The notes: generated by a model not told the origin, from the letters alone. 25,637 nt of DNA from DATGIQ01 sp035295665 (GCA_035295665.1 DATGIQ010000205.1:1-25637), one strand, 5' to 3'; counted from the first letter of the stretch, positions 1 through 9,514 are shown. Made by a program: numbers and translations.

Positions 1-486
1 GACCGTTTCGAGCTCGATAGCCCGGCTGGCCGCCAGAGACAATGCCGACATCTGGGCTGCGGCAAGCGAAAGCTGGCCCGGTGCCAGCGTCTTTTCCGAT
101 AGCCCTTGCAGAGGTTCATTGTCCTCTTGCGGCCCTTGCAAGCGTACCTGCTTTTTGCCCAGGGCAATGACCGCTGGCAGCAGGAGCTCCATGGATTCTC
201 CCGCCTTCAGCTCCACGTTGTCAGGTAAGCGAACCGGCAGTCGGTTGCTCCGGTTTGTGAGTCGGACCCGGTCGGGCGCCAGCGGCTCGATCAGGACGTG
301 TTTCCGGGAAACCGTGAGTTCTTTCAATTTGGCGATGACAGCCCGCCAGCGATCCCCCTGACGCCTCCGGGTATAGACCGCGGATTCATCTTCACTTTGC
401 CGACCCAGTTCCACAGGTTCGGTAAATTCGGCAGCGTAGACGAGCTGCTGTTTATCGTAAACTTGGATATAGACGGGCGCTGCCAT
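1..486 (-). CDS. FHA-domain protein, N-terminal part (runs off the left edge)
   Basis: The frame is open from the ATG at 486 to the left edge, giving 162 residues, and the reading frame is interrupted upstream of the ATG by a TAG. The N-terminus shows the forkhead-associated signature: VELGRQ with the Gly-Arg pair at about 28-29, VSRKHV at 59-64 (the phosphothreonine-contacting Ser-Arg and structural His), and an Asn-containing loop LTNRSNRLPV near 76-85. FHA domains bind phosphothreonine peptides. After about residue 117 the protein becomes polar and helical, so a further output domain probably lies outside the window. A weak AGAGGA lies about 6 nt before the start. It follows the FG-GAP gene after 66 bp and shares its strand with the upstream Ser/Thr kinase, which suggests a reader of that kinase's marks; this partnership is inference. 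Confidence 0.8.
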   Translation of the reverse strand, partial: MAAPVYIQVYDKQQLVYAAEFTEPVELGRQSEDESAVYTRRRQGDRWRAVIAKLKELTVSRKHVLIEPLAPDRVRLTNRSNRLPVRLPDNVELKAGESMELLLPAVIALGKKQVRLQGPQEDNEPLQGLSEKTLAPGQLSLAAAQMSALSLAASRAIELETV

Positions 487-552
487 GAGCGATCCTCTGG
501 CAATACGGATGGTGGGTAAAATCTATCCAGGCGTTGTTTCAGCAAAATCGTT

Positions 553-3500
553 TCAACGACCTGCCGGCCTGCTATCGGTCTCCGCGCGCTTCGTTCCCGG
601 CCGAGCTAGCTGACGTTCCCGACGCTTTCGAAGCTCCACATGACGCTGCAACCAGCAGCTGAGCGGCCCTAGGACCGATAACAAGAGAGGGAGCGTTGAG
701 AGAGGGTTTTTCGCCTTGCCTCCTGTTTCGTCGTTCATGGGCAACTGGGCGGCACCACGAGCATGGTTCAGCCCAGGCACTGGAGGGGTCCTTCCCGGAG
801 AGGGAGACGGGCCCAATATGGTGTTCTCTATTGGGGAAATTAGGTACGGCCGGACATCCATACTCTCCTCGGCGCCGAGTCGGATAGCCGCGCTACGTTT
901 GCGGACTGCCCGATCGCTCGGATCACTGGGCATCAAGGCGCCGATGGGGACCACCGTGTGCTGCGATTGCGGAACAAGATTGGCTTGGGGCTGGCTCCCC
1001 GTAAGGAGCAAGCTGGCGATGTCCATGCCTGCGAGGATGTCCCGCTCGGTGGGCAAGTCGATCCGTTCGGGCTGACCAACCAGCCCGGGGGGCAAGGAAT
1101 CGAAGTTCGGCTCCTGCCCTCCAGAAGATTCGGAAGGCCCCTGCCCACCCCCCGAAGTTGTGGCATTCGTGATGGCGGCCAAAGCCAAGCTAGCTGCCTG
1201 CGAAAGCGTGGGAGTCTGAGGGAAGAAGGCAAGTGCGGAACGCAGGTCAACCAACTCGGCCACGGCAACGTGAACGGGGATAGGTGCGACGAAGAGGTTG
1301 ATCGGTACAAATGAGCCATTGCCGCTGCCCACGAGTACGCTCACGTCGTTGCTAAATTGGTTGGCCGTAACGATGTCGAGGTGGCCATTACCAAGGTCCT
1401 TCACCGCCACTGAAGTCGGGCGGTTCCCGACGGCGAAGGTCTGGGCAGGCTCGAACGTGCCGTCGCCGTTGCCCAGCAGCACGCTCACGCTATTGCTGCC
1501 CGCGTTGGCCACAATGAGATCGGGCATGTGATCCCCATTGACGTCCGCCACGGCTAGCGAAAAGGGATTGATCCCCACGGCGATGTTCCGGAAAACTTTG
1601 AAGGAGCCATGATCATCTGGGAAGAGCACGCTTACATCGTCGCTGACGAAATTGACCGTGAGGATGTCGAAGTGGCCATTCCCAAGATCTGCTATCGTTA
1701 CAAACTGTGGATGGTTCCCCACAGGGATGTCGGGAGTCATGCGCTGGAAGGAGCCGTGGCCCTTGTTCAGTAAGATGCTCACATTATTGCTGAGTTTGTT
1801 GGCCGTGATGATGTCGAGGCTGCCATCCCCATTGAGGTCCGCCACGGCCACCGAGTACGAAGCACTCCCTGTGCCGATGTCTTGACGAGCCTGGAACGTG
1901 CCGTCCCCATTGCCCAGCAGCACGCTTACGTCGTTGCCTCCGTAGTTGGCAGTGATGACATCAGGGACGCCATCGCCGTTGATGTCCCTCACAACTATGG
2001 AGAGCGGACCTTTATCGACTGCGAAGGGGGAGTGTTTCTGCATGAAGTGGCCATGGCCGTCGCCCAGCAGCACACTCACGGTGCTGTCTTTGTAGTTCGC
2101 GACGACAATGTCCGCAATGCCGTCGCCGTCAGCATCTGCCACGGCCACCGCGAACGGTTGATTTCCCACGGAGATCTTCTGAGCGGCCTGGAATGTGCCA
2201 TCACCGTCGCCCAGGAGTATGCTCACGTTGTTGCTGTATTCATTGGCGGTGATCAGGTCAGGGATGCCGTCGCCATTGATATCGGCCACCACCACGGACG
2301 ACGGCTGTTTGCCATCAACAAAGAAGTTCTGGGCAGCCAAGAAGGAGCCATGGCCGTCGCCCAGCAGGATACTCACATTGTTGGCGTAGCGGTTGACCAC
2401 GACGAGGTCTGGTTTGCCGTCGCCGCTGACGTCCGCGACTGCGACCGCCATCGCCCCGCTGCCTGCGGCGAAGTTCCGGGCGGGTTGGAAAGAGCCGTCG
2501 CCGTTACCCAGCAATACACTCACGTCCTCGCCGTTGTAGTTGGCGACGGCGAGGTCAGACTTGCCGTCGCCGTTGACATCCGCCACCGCCACGGAGGTCG
2601 GGCCATTCCCTACAGGCATGACCGGGCCAGGCTGAAAGGAGCCGTGGCCATCGCCCAAGAGCACACTGACCGTGTTGTCGGCCGCGTTCGTAGTGACAAT
2701 ATCGGGGTGGCCATTGCCTAGGTCCACCACCGCCACGGAGGTCGGGCCGTTCCCCACAAGCAAGACCGGGCCAGGCTGAAAGGAGCCGTGGCCATCCCCA
2801 AACAGCACACCGACCGTATTCTCGTCCCCGTTCGCCGTGACGATGTCAGGGTGGCCATTGCCTAGGTCAGCGATCGCCACCGAGCTCGGATGACTTCCCA
2901 CGGGGAAGACGGGGCCGTGCTGGAAGGAGCCATGGCCATCCCCAAACAGCACGCTGACGGTACCGTCAGCTGTGTTGGCGGTGACGATATCGGGGTAGCC
3001 ATTGCCCAGGTCCTTCACGGCTACTGAGGTCGGGCGGTTTCCCACGGGGAAGACGGGGCCGTGCTGGAAGGAGCCATGGCCATCCCCAAACAGCACACTG
3101 ACGGTACCGTCAGCTGTGTTGGCGGTGACGATGTCGAGATGGCCATTGCCGAGGTCGGCGACCGACACCGAACTCGGGTGGCTCCCCACGGCAAAGGTCT
3201 GAGCGGGCTGGAAAGAGCCCTGGCCGTTTCCTAGCAGCACACTCACGTCGTTGCTGTCATAGTTGGCCGTGACGAGGTCCGGGATTCCGTCGCCGTTGAC
3301 ATCCGCCACGGCCACGGCCACCGGAGAGTGTCCGCCGAGATTCCAGGCGGTTCGGAACGTGCCGTTGCCATCTCCCAGGAGAACGCTTACGCCGTTGCCG
3401 CTGTAATTGGCAGTGACAATGTCGGGGAGACCGTCCCCGTTAATGTCCGCCACCGCGACGAAATGGGGAGACTTCCCGACAGGAAAGGTCTTCGCGCTCT

Positions 3501-5535
3501 GGAAGGTGCCATCACCCTCATCAAGAAGCACGCTGACCGTATTGTCGCCTCGGTTCGTAACGATGAGGTCGCGCTTTCCATCCCCGTTGACATCCCGTAC
3601 GGCCACTGCGTTCGGACGATTTCCGGTGGGGATGTCGCGCGCAGGCTTGAAGGAGCCGTCCCCATTACCCAGCAGCACGCTCACGGAGTTGGAGTTGGCA
3701 TTGGCCACGATGATGTCGGGTTTGCCGTCCTCGTCAACGTCTGCCACCACCACCGAGTAGGGAGCCTTCCCCGTGGAGAGGTCGCGACCCGCGCGACCAG
3801 GCTGGAAGGAGCCCTGGCCCTTCCCCAACAACACACTCACGGAGTTGGCTAAGTAATTGCCCGTGATGATATCAGGGATGCCGTCTCCGTTGACGTCTGC
3901 CACCACTACGGAGTATGGTCCTTTCCCCGTGGGGATGGCGGCAGGTGTAGGCTGGAAGGAGCCATGGCCATCGCCCAGTAACACGCTTACCGTGCTGTCC
4001 CCATAATTGGCGACAAGAAGATCGGGAGTACCATCGCCATCGATGTCTGCGACAGCTACCGAACTTGGTTTCTGGCCCACATTCTTGATCGTTTGAGCAG
4101 GCTGCTGAAACTTCCCGTCACCGGTGCCCCACAGCACGCTGACGGTATTGTCCGCTCGGTTGGCGGTGATGATGTCGGGATGGCCATTGCCCAGGTCTGC
4201 CACGGTTACCCAGATCGGGTCGGCCCCCACAGGGATATCGGCAGTCATGCGCTGAAAGGAGCCGTGGCCATCGCCCAAGAGCACACTGACCGTATTGTCG
4301 GCCGCGTTCGTAGTGACAATATCGGGGTGGCCATTGCCTAGGTCCACCACCGCCACGGACTTGGGACCATTTCCCGTGACGAAGTTCCGGGTGGCCCGGA
4401 AAGAGCCCTGGCCATCCGCCAGGAGGATGCTCACATTACTGCTGCGGTAGTTCGCGATCACCAGATCGGGTCTGCCATCACCGTTCAGATCTGCTGTTGC
4501 CACCGCCACGGGGCCATTCCCCACAGCGAAATCCTGAGCAGTCTGGAAGGTGCCGTCGCCATTGGCCCGCAACACGCTCACATCGTTGCTGAATTGGTTG
4601 GCCGTTACGAGGTCGGGACGGCCATCACCAAGATTTGCCACGGTTACCCAGATTGGACCGTTCCCCACAGGCAAGACCGAGGCAGTCAAGAAGGAGCCAC
4701 GGCCATCGCCTAACAGCACGCTGACCGTGTTGTCAGCCTCGTTGGCCGTGACGATGTCGAGATGGCCATTCCCGAGATTGGCCACCGCCACCGACTGCGG
4801 ATGGTTTCCCACGGGGAAGCTCGGAGCGGACTGAAAGGAGCCATGACCATCGCCCCACAGCACGCTGACCGTGTTATCGTCCCCATTGGCGGTGACCATG
4901 TCGAGATGGCCATTGCCCAGGTCTGCCACCGCCACCGACTGCGGCCCCGAGCCCGTCGCGAAAAAGCGACCGGGCTGAAACGTGCCATCCCCCTGGCCCA
5001 GGAGCACACTCACTGTGTTGCTATCCTGGTTAGCGGTGATGATGTCGGGGTGGCCATTGCCCAGGTCTGCTATCGCCACTGCAACTGGCCCCGAGCCAGT
5101 GGCGAACGAGTGGGCGGGCTGAAATGTGCCATCGCCTTGGCCCAAGAGCACGCTCACCGTGTTGCTATTTTGGTTCGCCGTAATGATATCAAGGTGGCCA
5201 TTGCCCAGGTCTGCTACCGCCACCGCGGCCGGTCCGGAGCCCACAGCAAAGGAGCGGCCAGGCTCGAAGGTGCCATCGCCTTTGCCCAGCGATACGTTGA
5301 CCGCGTTGCCGAGCTTATTGATCGTGATGAGGTCGGGCTTACCGGTTCCGTAGAGGTCTGCCACCGCCAAGGCATTCGGTGATATGCCCACGGGGAATGG
5401 ACCGGGAAGTTGCACACTCAGGAGGATGCGTGGCTCGACATCTTCCACTTGCAGGCAAACACGGGCCTCCCGCCGGCGACCTCGAACCGAGACGCCGAAC
5501 CAATTCTTCCGAAGATGCCACCGGTACTCCGCCAT
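553..5535 (-). CDS. Giant FG-GAP/VCBS repeat surface protein with LEPR-type N-terminus and C-terminal membrane anchor
   Basis: About 1660 residues from the ATG at 5535. A TTG 75 bp upstream (5610) stays in frame but overlaps the kinase gene and lacks a ribosome site, so the ATG is preferred. The basic N-terminus leads into QVEDVEPRILLS, the LEPR-XLL-type motif of planctomycete exported giants. Then come 28 repeats of about 47-52 residues built on ADxNGDGxPDLVTANxxSNxVSVLLGxGDGTF, each matching one four-stranded FG-GAP propeller blade with Asp/Asn-rich calcium loops. A Ser/Gly/Pro-rich linker follows, then a hydrophobic stretch (NPLSTLPLLLSVLGPLSCWL) and an Arg/Lys-rich tail, resembling a C-terminal membrane anchor. 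Probable role: cell-surface adhesion or matrix. No catalytic motif was seen. It lies 55 bp after the kinase and 66 bp before the FHA gene. Confidence 0.9.
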   Translation of the reverse strand: MAEYRWHLRKNWFGVSVRGRRREARVCLQVEDVEPRILLSVQLPGPFPVGISPNALAVADLYGTGKPDLITINKLGNAVNVSLGKGDGTFEPGRSFAVGSGPAAVAVADLGNGHLDIITANQNSNTVSVLLGQGDGTFQPAHSFATGSGPVAVAIADLGNGHPDIITANQDSNTVSVLLGQGDGTFQPGRFFATGSGPQSVAVADLGNGHLDMVTANGDDNTVSVLWGDGHGSFQSAPSFPVGNHPQSVAVANLGNGHLDIVTANEADNTVSVLLGDGRGSFLTASVLPVGNGPIWVTVANLGDGRPDLVTANQFSNDVSVLRANGDGTFQTAQDFAVGNGPVAVATADLNGDGRPDLVIANYRSSNVSILLADGQGSFRATRNFVTGNGPKSVAVVDLGNGHPDIVTTNAADNTVSVLLGDGHGSFQRMTADIPVGADPIWVTVADLGNGHPDIITANRADNTVSVLWGTGDGKFQQPAQTIKNVGQKPSSVAVADIDGDGTPDLLVANYGDSTVSVLLGDGHGSFQPTPAAIPTGKGPYSVVVADVNGDGIPDIITGNYLANSVSVLLGKGQGSFQPGRAGRDLSTGKAPYSVVVADVDEDGKPDIIVANANSNSVSVLLGNGDGSFKPARDIPTGNRPNAVAVRDVNGDGKRDLIVTNRGDNTVSVLLDEGDGTFQSAKTFPVGKSPHFVAVADINGDGLPDIVTANYSGNGVSVLLGDGNGTFRTAWNLGGHSPVAVAVADVNGDGIPDLVTANYDSNDVSVLLGNGQGSFQPAQTFAVGSHPSSVSVADLGNGHLDIVTANTADGTVSVLFGDGHGSFQHGPVFPVGNRPTSVAVKDLGNGYPDIVTANTADGTVSVLFGDGHGSFQHGPVFPVGSHPSSVAIADLGNGHPDIVTANGDENTVGVLFGDGHGSFQPGPVLLVGNGPTSVAVVDLGNGHPDIVTTNAADNTVSVLLGDGHGSFQPGPVMPVGNGPTSVAVADVNGDGKSDLAVANYNGEDVSVLLGNGDGSFQPARNFAAGSGAMAVAVADVSGDGKPDLVVVNRYANNVSILLGDGHGSFLAAQNFFVDGKQPSSVVVADINGDGIPDLITANEYSNNVSILLGDGDGTFQAAQKISVGNQPFAVAVADADGDGIADIVVANYKDSTVSVLLGDGHGHFMQKHSPFAVDKGPLSIVVRDINGDGVPDVITANYGGNDVSVLLGNGDGTFQARQDIGTGSASYSVAVADLNGDGSLDIITANKLSNNVSILLNKGHGSFQRMTPDIPVGNHPQFVTIADLGNGHFDILTVNFVSDDVSVLFPDDHGSFKVFRNIAVGINPFSLAVADVNGDHMPDLIVANAGSNSVSVLLGNGDGTFEPAQTFAVGNRPTSVAVKDLGNGHLDIVTANQFSNDVSVLVGSGNGSFVPINLFVAPIPVHVAVAELVDLRSALAFFPQTPTLSQAASLALAAITNATTSGGGQGPSESSGGQEPNFDSLPPGLVGQPERIDLPTERDILAGMDIASLLLTGSQPQANLVPQSQHTVVPIGALMPSDPSDRAVRKRSAAIRLGAEESMDVRPYLISPIENTILGPSPSPGRTPPVPGLNHARGAAQLPMNDETGGKAKNPLSTLPLLLSVLGPLSCWLQRHVELRKRRERQLARPGTKRAETDSRPAGR
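2631..2739. repeat. Near-identical internal duplicate, copy 1 (partner 4251-4359)
   Basis: This 109-bp stretch matches 4251-4359 with a single mismatch (G versus A near 2674/4294), at an offset of 1620 bp. It covers parts of two adjacent FG-GAP units. Most other units differ much more at the DNA level, so this pair points to recent duplication or gene conversion inside the repeat gene. Confidence 0.8.
2895..3136. repeat. Tandem near-identical pair of FG-GAP units (2895-2992 and 3039-3136)
   Basis: Two 98-bp segments 144 bp apart (48 codons, one unit) differ at two positions. Both encode the same variant unit (VSVLFGDGHGSFQHGPVF). This is a recent tandem duplication of one propeller blade. 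Confidence 0.8.
4251..4359. repeat. Near-identical internal duplicate, copy 2 (partner 2631-2739)
   Basis: Second copy of the 109-bp segment in the FG-GAP gene. The encoded units share VSVLLGDGHGSF and VAVVDLGNGHPD. One mismatch from copy 1. Confidence 0.8.
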
Positions 5536-5590
5536 GAATCGCTCTTGCAAAAGTTTTTTAGCGACCGGGCAACTGCACTCGGCTGCGCCC

Positions 5591-8500
5591 TCACCGATCG
5601 GGACGGCCAAACTGGGCAGTCAGGTCCGCGAGTCCAGATCGGATTGGGTACAATGCGGCGTCCTTCATCACGTGCTCTTGCCAGTACGCCCGGCGCTGCT
5701 CGACAGGCACCAGAGAAAGCGCGTTCCGTAGCAATATCACGGCTCTGTTTTGATAGCGGTATCCGATCGCTGCCATGCCCGGCTTGGCCTGGAGTTGGGC
5801 GGCAGCTCGAGCGTAGACGCGGGCAGCTTGATGCCACAGACGCGGCTCCTTCGGATCACCCGTGAGCGCTTTATCCGCATCCGCCACCGCATTGGGGAAA
5901 TCCCCCAATTTTACCCGGACATGGGCACGACCCAGGAAGGCATCGACACTCTTCGGGTCGAGGTGGAGCGCCTCCTCGAAATCGTGCAGCGCAAGCTGCA
6001 GGGCCTGAATCGTCAGATACTCCTGCCCGCGGGAGCGGTAGAGGAGGGCCTTATCCTCCTCTTTCGGCATGACTTCCAAGGCCCGGCTGTAATCGTCGAT
6101 TGCATCCGCATGGCGGTTCAGCTTGGCTCGAGCCAGTCCGCGCTGCCGGTAGACTGCTGCGGAAGCGTCCCCTCCGCTGTTGAGGTAAGCGTCGAAGGCT
6201 GCCGCGGCCTCAACGTAACGGCCCTGAATCAACAGTACTTCACCGCGCGAGCGCAGGACATCCACACGCCCCGCGTCTGCCTTGAGGGCCGCATCGTATG
6301 CCGCCAGTGCTTCCTCGAAGCGCTCCTGCAAGTGCAGGACGCGCCCCCGGTCGGCCTCCACCCGAGCCCGCAAGGAAGGATCATTTTGTGCCAGTCGCGC
6401 CGCTTCTGCCAGGTCGCGCACCGCCGCTTCCCGATCGGAGCGTTGCAAGTTCAGTTTGGCCCGGCTGTAATGCAGCAGCGCCAACTTTGCGGGTTTCAGA
6501 TCGCCGACGTGGAGCTGCCGGTCCGCCGCGGCGATCGCCCGATCCAGATACTTGCCTGCATCCTCCAGCCGGCCTTCCTTCTGGTAGGCCAAAGCCAGGC
6601 TGGCATGGGCATCATACTTATCGGGGAACAGCTCAGCGGCTTGTTTTAAGTCCTCCACCCCTTCGGCGAGCATGCCCTCTTGTCCGACGCGCATTACTCC
6701 CCGATTGTTATAAAGGACGTAAAGAGCCGCCGGGCTCGGCTCGAGACCAAGAGCCTGCTTGAAATCGCTTTCCGCGGCCCCATACTCCTTCATCTTCCCC
6801 AGCGCGAAACCGCGCAACAGGTAGATCCAGATCAGGTCCGGCTTCTGGCTTTGGCAGAATGTCAAGTGCGCGATGGCAACCTCCGGCTTCTCCGACATCA
6901 CATAACAGATGCCCAGGAAGTAGTGCGTCCAGAAGTGCTGGGCGTCGATCTGGAGGGCACGCAGGAACTCCTGATTTGCCAGTGCCAACTCGCCCTCGCT
7001 GTAGTGCTCGTGTCCTACCAAGAAATGGTCCTGCGGGTGCAGATCCGTTGCGGATGCCAGCGTCCGCGCCAATTCCCTCTCTTTTTCGGCGTCGGATACC
7101 TGGCCCAGAAGATTCAAGTAACGAGCCCGCTGCAAATGGATGGCCCGCGTCCGCACCCCCAGCCGATCCGCACACGCTAACAGCTTCAGCGCTTGTAGCA
7201 ATTGCTGCCGCTCCTCGGTCGTCTGCTGCGGCAAGCGCCACGGCGGGATCAGGCTTTCGCGAAGTTCTTTACGGTCGCCCTGCGTTTCGGCCTTCTCTTG
7301 TACACGGCGAGCCTCGAGATCGGCCAGCATCAACAGCAGGAGGTAGCTGCCGGCTGTAATTTCCTCCTTCTCGTTGTCCTTAAACGGTGCAGTTAGATTC
7401 AGCGTTCCATGCCCGTCCACCGAGAGACCGATGGCGGTCAAGGCTGCACTGGCCCGTTCCAGGGCAAGCCGGCGGTTGGTTTGCAGGTCCTCGCCGCCGG
7501 CTAGCGTTGCATAAAAGAGGGCCTCGTCTCGGTCTCGGAGGAAACGTTCGTAGATATGGAGAGCGGCCAGTCGGTCCTTCACCTCCGCCCGGTCCACTTC
7601 GATCTTTTGGAGAAAATCTGCCAAACTCAGCTGCTCGGCCTGAGCCTTTTCCAATGCCTTGTCCAGCAACAGCTCGGCTTGCTTCCAATCCTCGCTACTG
7701 ATCGCCGCCTTGCCGCGAGCATGCAGATCCTGGACCTCGGCCCGGGTCTCGTTTAATCGCTTCTGCTCGGCTTGGCGCTGCTTGTTCCGTTCTGCGGAGA
7801 ATTGCTGCACCGCAATGGGCAAGGCCAGGCCGATGACCATCAGAACGCCGATCAGGGCTGCCGCCGTCGGACGTCGCCGCATCCACTTCGCAGCGCGTTC
7901 CCAAGGTTGCACCCGCCGGGCCCGGATCGGCTCGCTCCCGAGAAAGCGTTTTAGGTCGTCGGCAAGGGCCCGTGCTGAGCTATAGCGCCGGTGTGGTTGT
8001 TTCTCCAAGCATTTCAGGCAAATGGTCTCCAGGTCGCGAGGTAATTTTGGCTGAAGCCGGCGCGGTGGCACCGGCTCCTCCGTCCGCACCTGAACGAGAG
8101 TCTCCATCATGGTGGCAGCCTTGAACGGAGGCCGGCCGGTCAGGCACTCGTACAGGATCGCCCCCAGAGCGTAGACGTCCGAAAGCGGTCCGATCTCCCG
8201 AGTCTTGCCCATCGCCTGCTCGGGAGCCATGTAGCTGGGGGTACCAATAATGACATCGCTCTTCGTCTTGGCGGAATCGTCGTCCAATTGCTTGGCCAGA
8301 CCGAAATCCGTAATCTTGCAACTCCCCCAGCGTGTCAGGAGGACATTGTCGGGTTTCAAGTCGCGATGGATGACACCGGCTTCATGGGCGGTATGCATGG
8401 CCTGACCGAGCATGGCCACGAGTTCTGCCGCTCCGTGAGGCGGCAATGGGGACACTCGCAAGCGCTGGCTCAGGCTTCCACCATCCATAAACTCCAGCGC

Positions 8501-9190
8501 GAAATAGGGCAGACCGTTGTGCTCGCCAACTTCGTAGATTTGCACGATGTTGGGATGCTGAAGCCGCGCAGCCGCTTCCGCTTCCGAGCGAAAGCGCGCC
8601 AGTTGATCGGCACTGGCGTGCGCTCCTCCGAGGATCATCTTCAAAGCCGCCAGACGCTTCAGTTGTAAATGGCGTGCTTTGTAAACCACGCCCATGCCGC
8701 CGCGGCCCAATTCGCCAAGGATTTCGTAACCAGGAACGGTTATCCCCGCGCTGCAAGGTGCTGCGCCCAAGCCGGCGCTGCCGAGCTTGGCACGCCCGCC
8801 AGACCAGCTCGCGTTTTCTTCCTCAGTCAATAGCCGGCTCGCATACACATCATCCGGACTGAGGGTTTCCGGCACTGCACTCTCTTCGCTGATAGCAGAA
8901 ATCCGGCTTGCATAAGGATCCAGATCATCGGTCACGGGAGTTGGATCGGACGGAGTTTTATCGGTGCAAGGCTGTGCTAGACCGGCATCGGTATTTTTTG
9001 CTGGCGGCGTACGCTTTGTGTCTTCAGCAGAAAGGATTGGAAGGGGTCCCGTCTGGTTGTGGTGCTTCTGCTCCCGAGGAAAACCGCTCTGTCCCAAGTC
9101 TTGAGTGCCGGCCGTCGGTGTCCTGGAAGCGTCTTGATCCGGGCAAGCCGATTCACGTTGTGACACGGACCCATGCTCGTTCTCGCGCAT
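5591..9190 (-). CDS. Membrane-anchored Ser/Thr protein kinase with TPR repeats (eukaryotic-like kinase)
   Basis: 1199 residues. A polar N-terminal extension (1-150) precedes a Hanks-type kinase domain at about 154-418: glycine loop GRGGMGVVYKA at 162-172, catalytic Lys in ALKMI near 184, HRDLKPDN at 275-282, DFG at 295-297 and the APEQ activation-segment end at 322-325. All catalytic residues are present, so it should be active. A single membrane segment (AALIGVLMVIGLALPIAV, about 444-461) separates the kinase from a long region with a coiled-coil-like start and about ten TPR motifs (from about 650 to 1150). By the usual arrangement the kinase lies in the cytoplasm and the TPR part outside or in the periplasm. 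It heads a minus-strand cluster with the FG-GAP giant and the FHA gene. ATG at 9190; the ribosome site is weak. Confidence 0.93.
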   Translation of the reverse strand: MRENEHGSVSQRESACPDQDASRTPTAGTQDLGQSGFPREQKHHNQTGPLPILSAEDTKRTPPAKNTDAGLAQPCTDKTPSDPTPVTDDLDPYASRISAISEESAVPETLSPDDVYASRLLTEEENASWSGGRAKLGSAGLGAAPCSAGITVPGYEILGELGRGGMGVVYKARHLQLKRLAALKMILGGAHASADQLARFRSEAEAAARLQHPNIVQIYEVGEHNGLPYFALEFMDGGSLSQRLRVSPLPPHGAAELVAMLGQAMHTAHEAGVIHRDLKPDNVLLTRWGSCKITDFGLAKQLDDDSAKTKSDVIIGTPSYMAPEQAMGKTREIGPLSDVYALGAILYECLTGRPPFKAATMMETLVQVRTEEPVPPRRLQPKLPRDLETICLKCLEKQPHRRYSSARALADDLKRFLGSEPIRARRVQPWERAAKWMRRRPTAAALIGVLMVIGLALPIAVQQFSAERNKQRQAEQKRLNETRAEVQDLHARGKAAISSEDWKQAELLLDKALEKAQAEQLSLADFLQKIEVDRAEVKDRLAALHIYERFLRDRDEALFYATLAGGEDLQTNRRLALERASAALTAIGLSVDGHGTLNLTAPFKDNEKEEITAGSYLLLLMLADLEARRVQEKAETQGDRKELRESLIPPWRLPQQTTEERQQLLQALKLLACADRLGVRTRAIHLQRARYLNLLGQVSDAEKERELARTLASATDLHPQDHFLVGHEHYSEGELALANQEFLRALQIDAQHFWTHYFLGICYVMSEKPEVAIAHLTFCQSQKPDLIWIYLLRGFALGKMKEYGAAESDFKQALGLEPSPAALYVLYNNRGVMRVGQEGMLAEGVEDLKQAAELFPDKYDAHASLALAYQKEGRLEDAGKYLDRAIAAADRQLHVGDLKPAKLALLHYSRAKLNLQRSDREAAVRDLAEAARLAQNDPSLRARVEADRGRVLHLQERFEEALAAYDAALKADAGRVDVLRSRGEVLLIQGRYVEAAAAFDAYLNSGGDASAAVYRQRGLARAKLNRHADAIDDYSRALEVMPKEEDKALLYRSRGQEYLTIQALQLALHDFEEALHLDPKSVDAFLGRAHVRVKLGDFPNAVADADKALTGDPKEPRLWHQAARVYARAAAQLQAKPGMAAIGYRYQNRAVILLRNALSLVPVEQRRAYWQEHVMKDAALYPIRSGLADLTAQFGRPDR

Positions 9191-9514
9191 GTGCTTGCGG
9201 GCCTCAATTCACTCAGCGGTCGCTTCGCAGGGCAACAACGCACCGCCATGGCGGGTTCATTTCGCCAAGAGGCGGGGCGTCACCGCTTGGTAGTCGTTCA
9301 GAAGCGCTGGCAGATATTGCTCCGCCTCAACGAGACGAACCCGGCCAAGCAGCCCGGAGCATCAGAGCGGAGTTAACTTGGGCACAATAGACACCCAGGA
9401 TACATTGGCTCACGTGTAAAATCAAGCACTTTGGAGCAAGTTAAACGGATCCATCGCTTCATCGCTACCCTCCACGCAGCAGCGCAACGGACCGACCACC
9501 GGAATGCTCCCGTG
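9191..9514. other. Intergenic stretch between the TIGR03032 gene and the kinase gene
   Basis: 324 bp without a convincing gene. It must contain the leader and promoter of the kinase if that gene is transcribed on its own, and the 3' end of the rpsO-pnp cluster. I see no clear -35/-10 pair, hairpin with U-tract or repeat. Short open frames here do not resemble proteins. Confidence 0.5.

Noticed and set aside
1882..2721. Long plus-strand open frame (279 codons) and several similar ones opposite the FG-GAP gene
   Set aside because: They are mirror frames of the 144-bp-periodic repeats on the minus strand; they repeat with the same period and have no start context or family resemblance.
5750..6649. 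299-codon plus-strand open frame
   Set aside because: Antisense to the TPR region of the kinase gene; GC-rich shadow.
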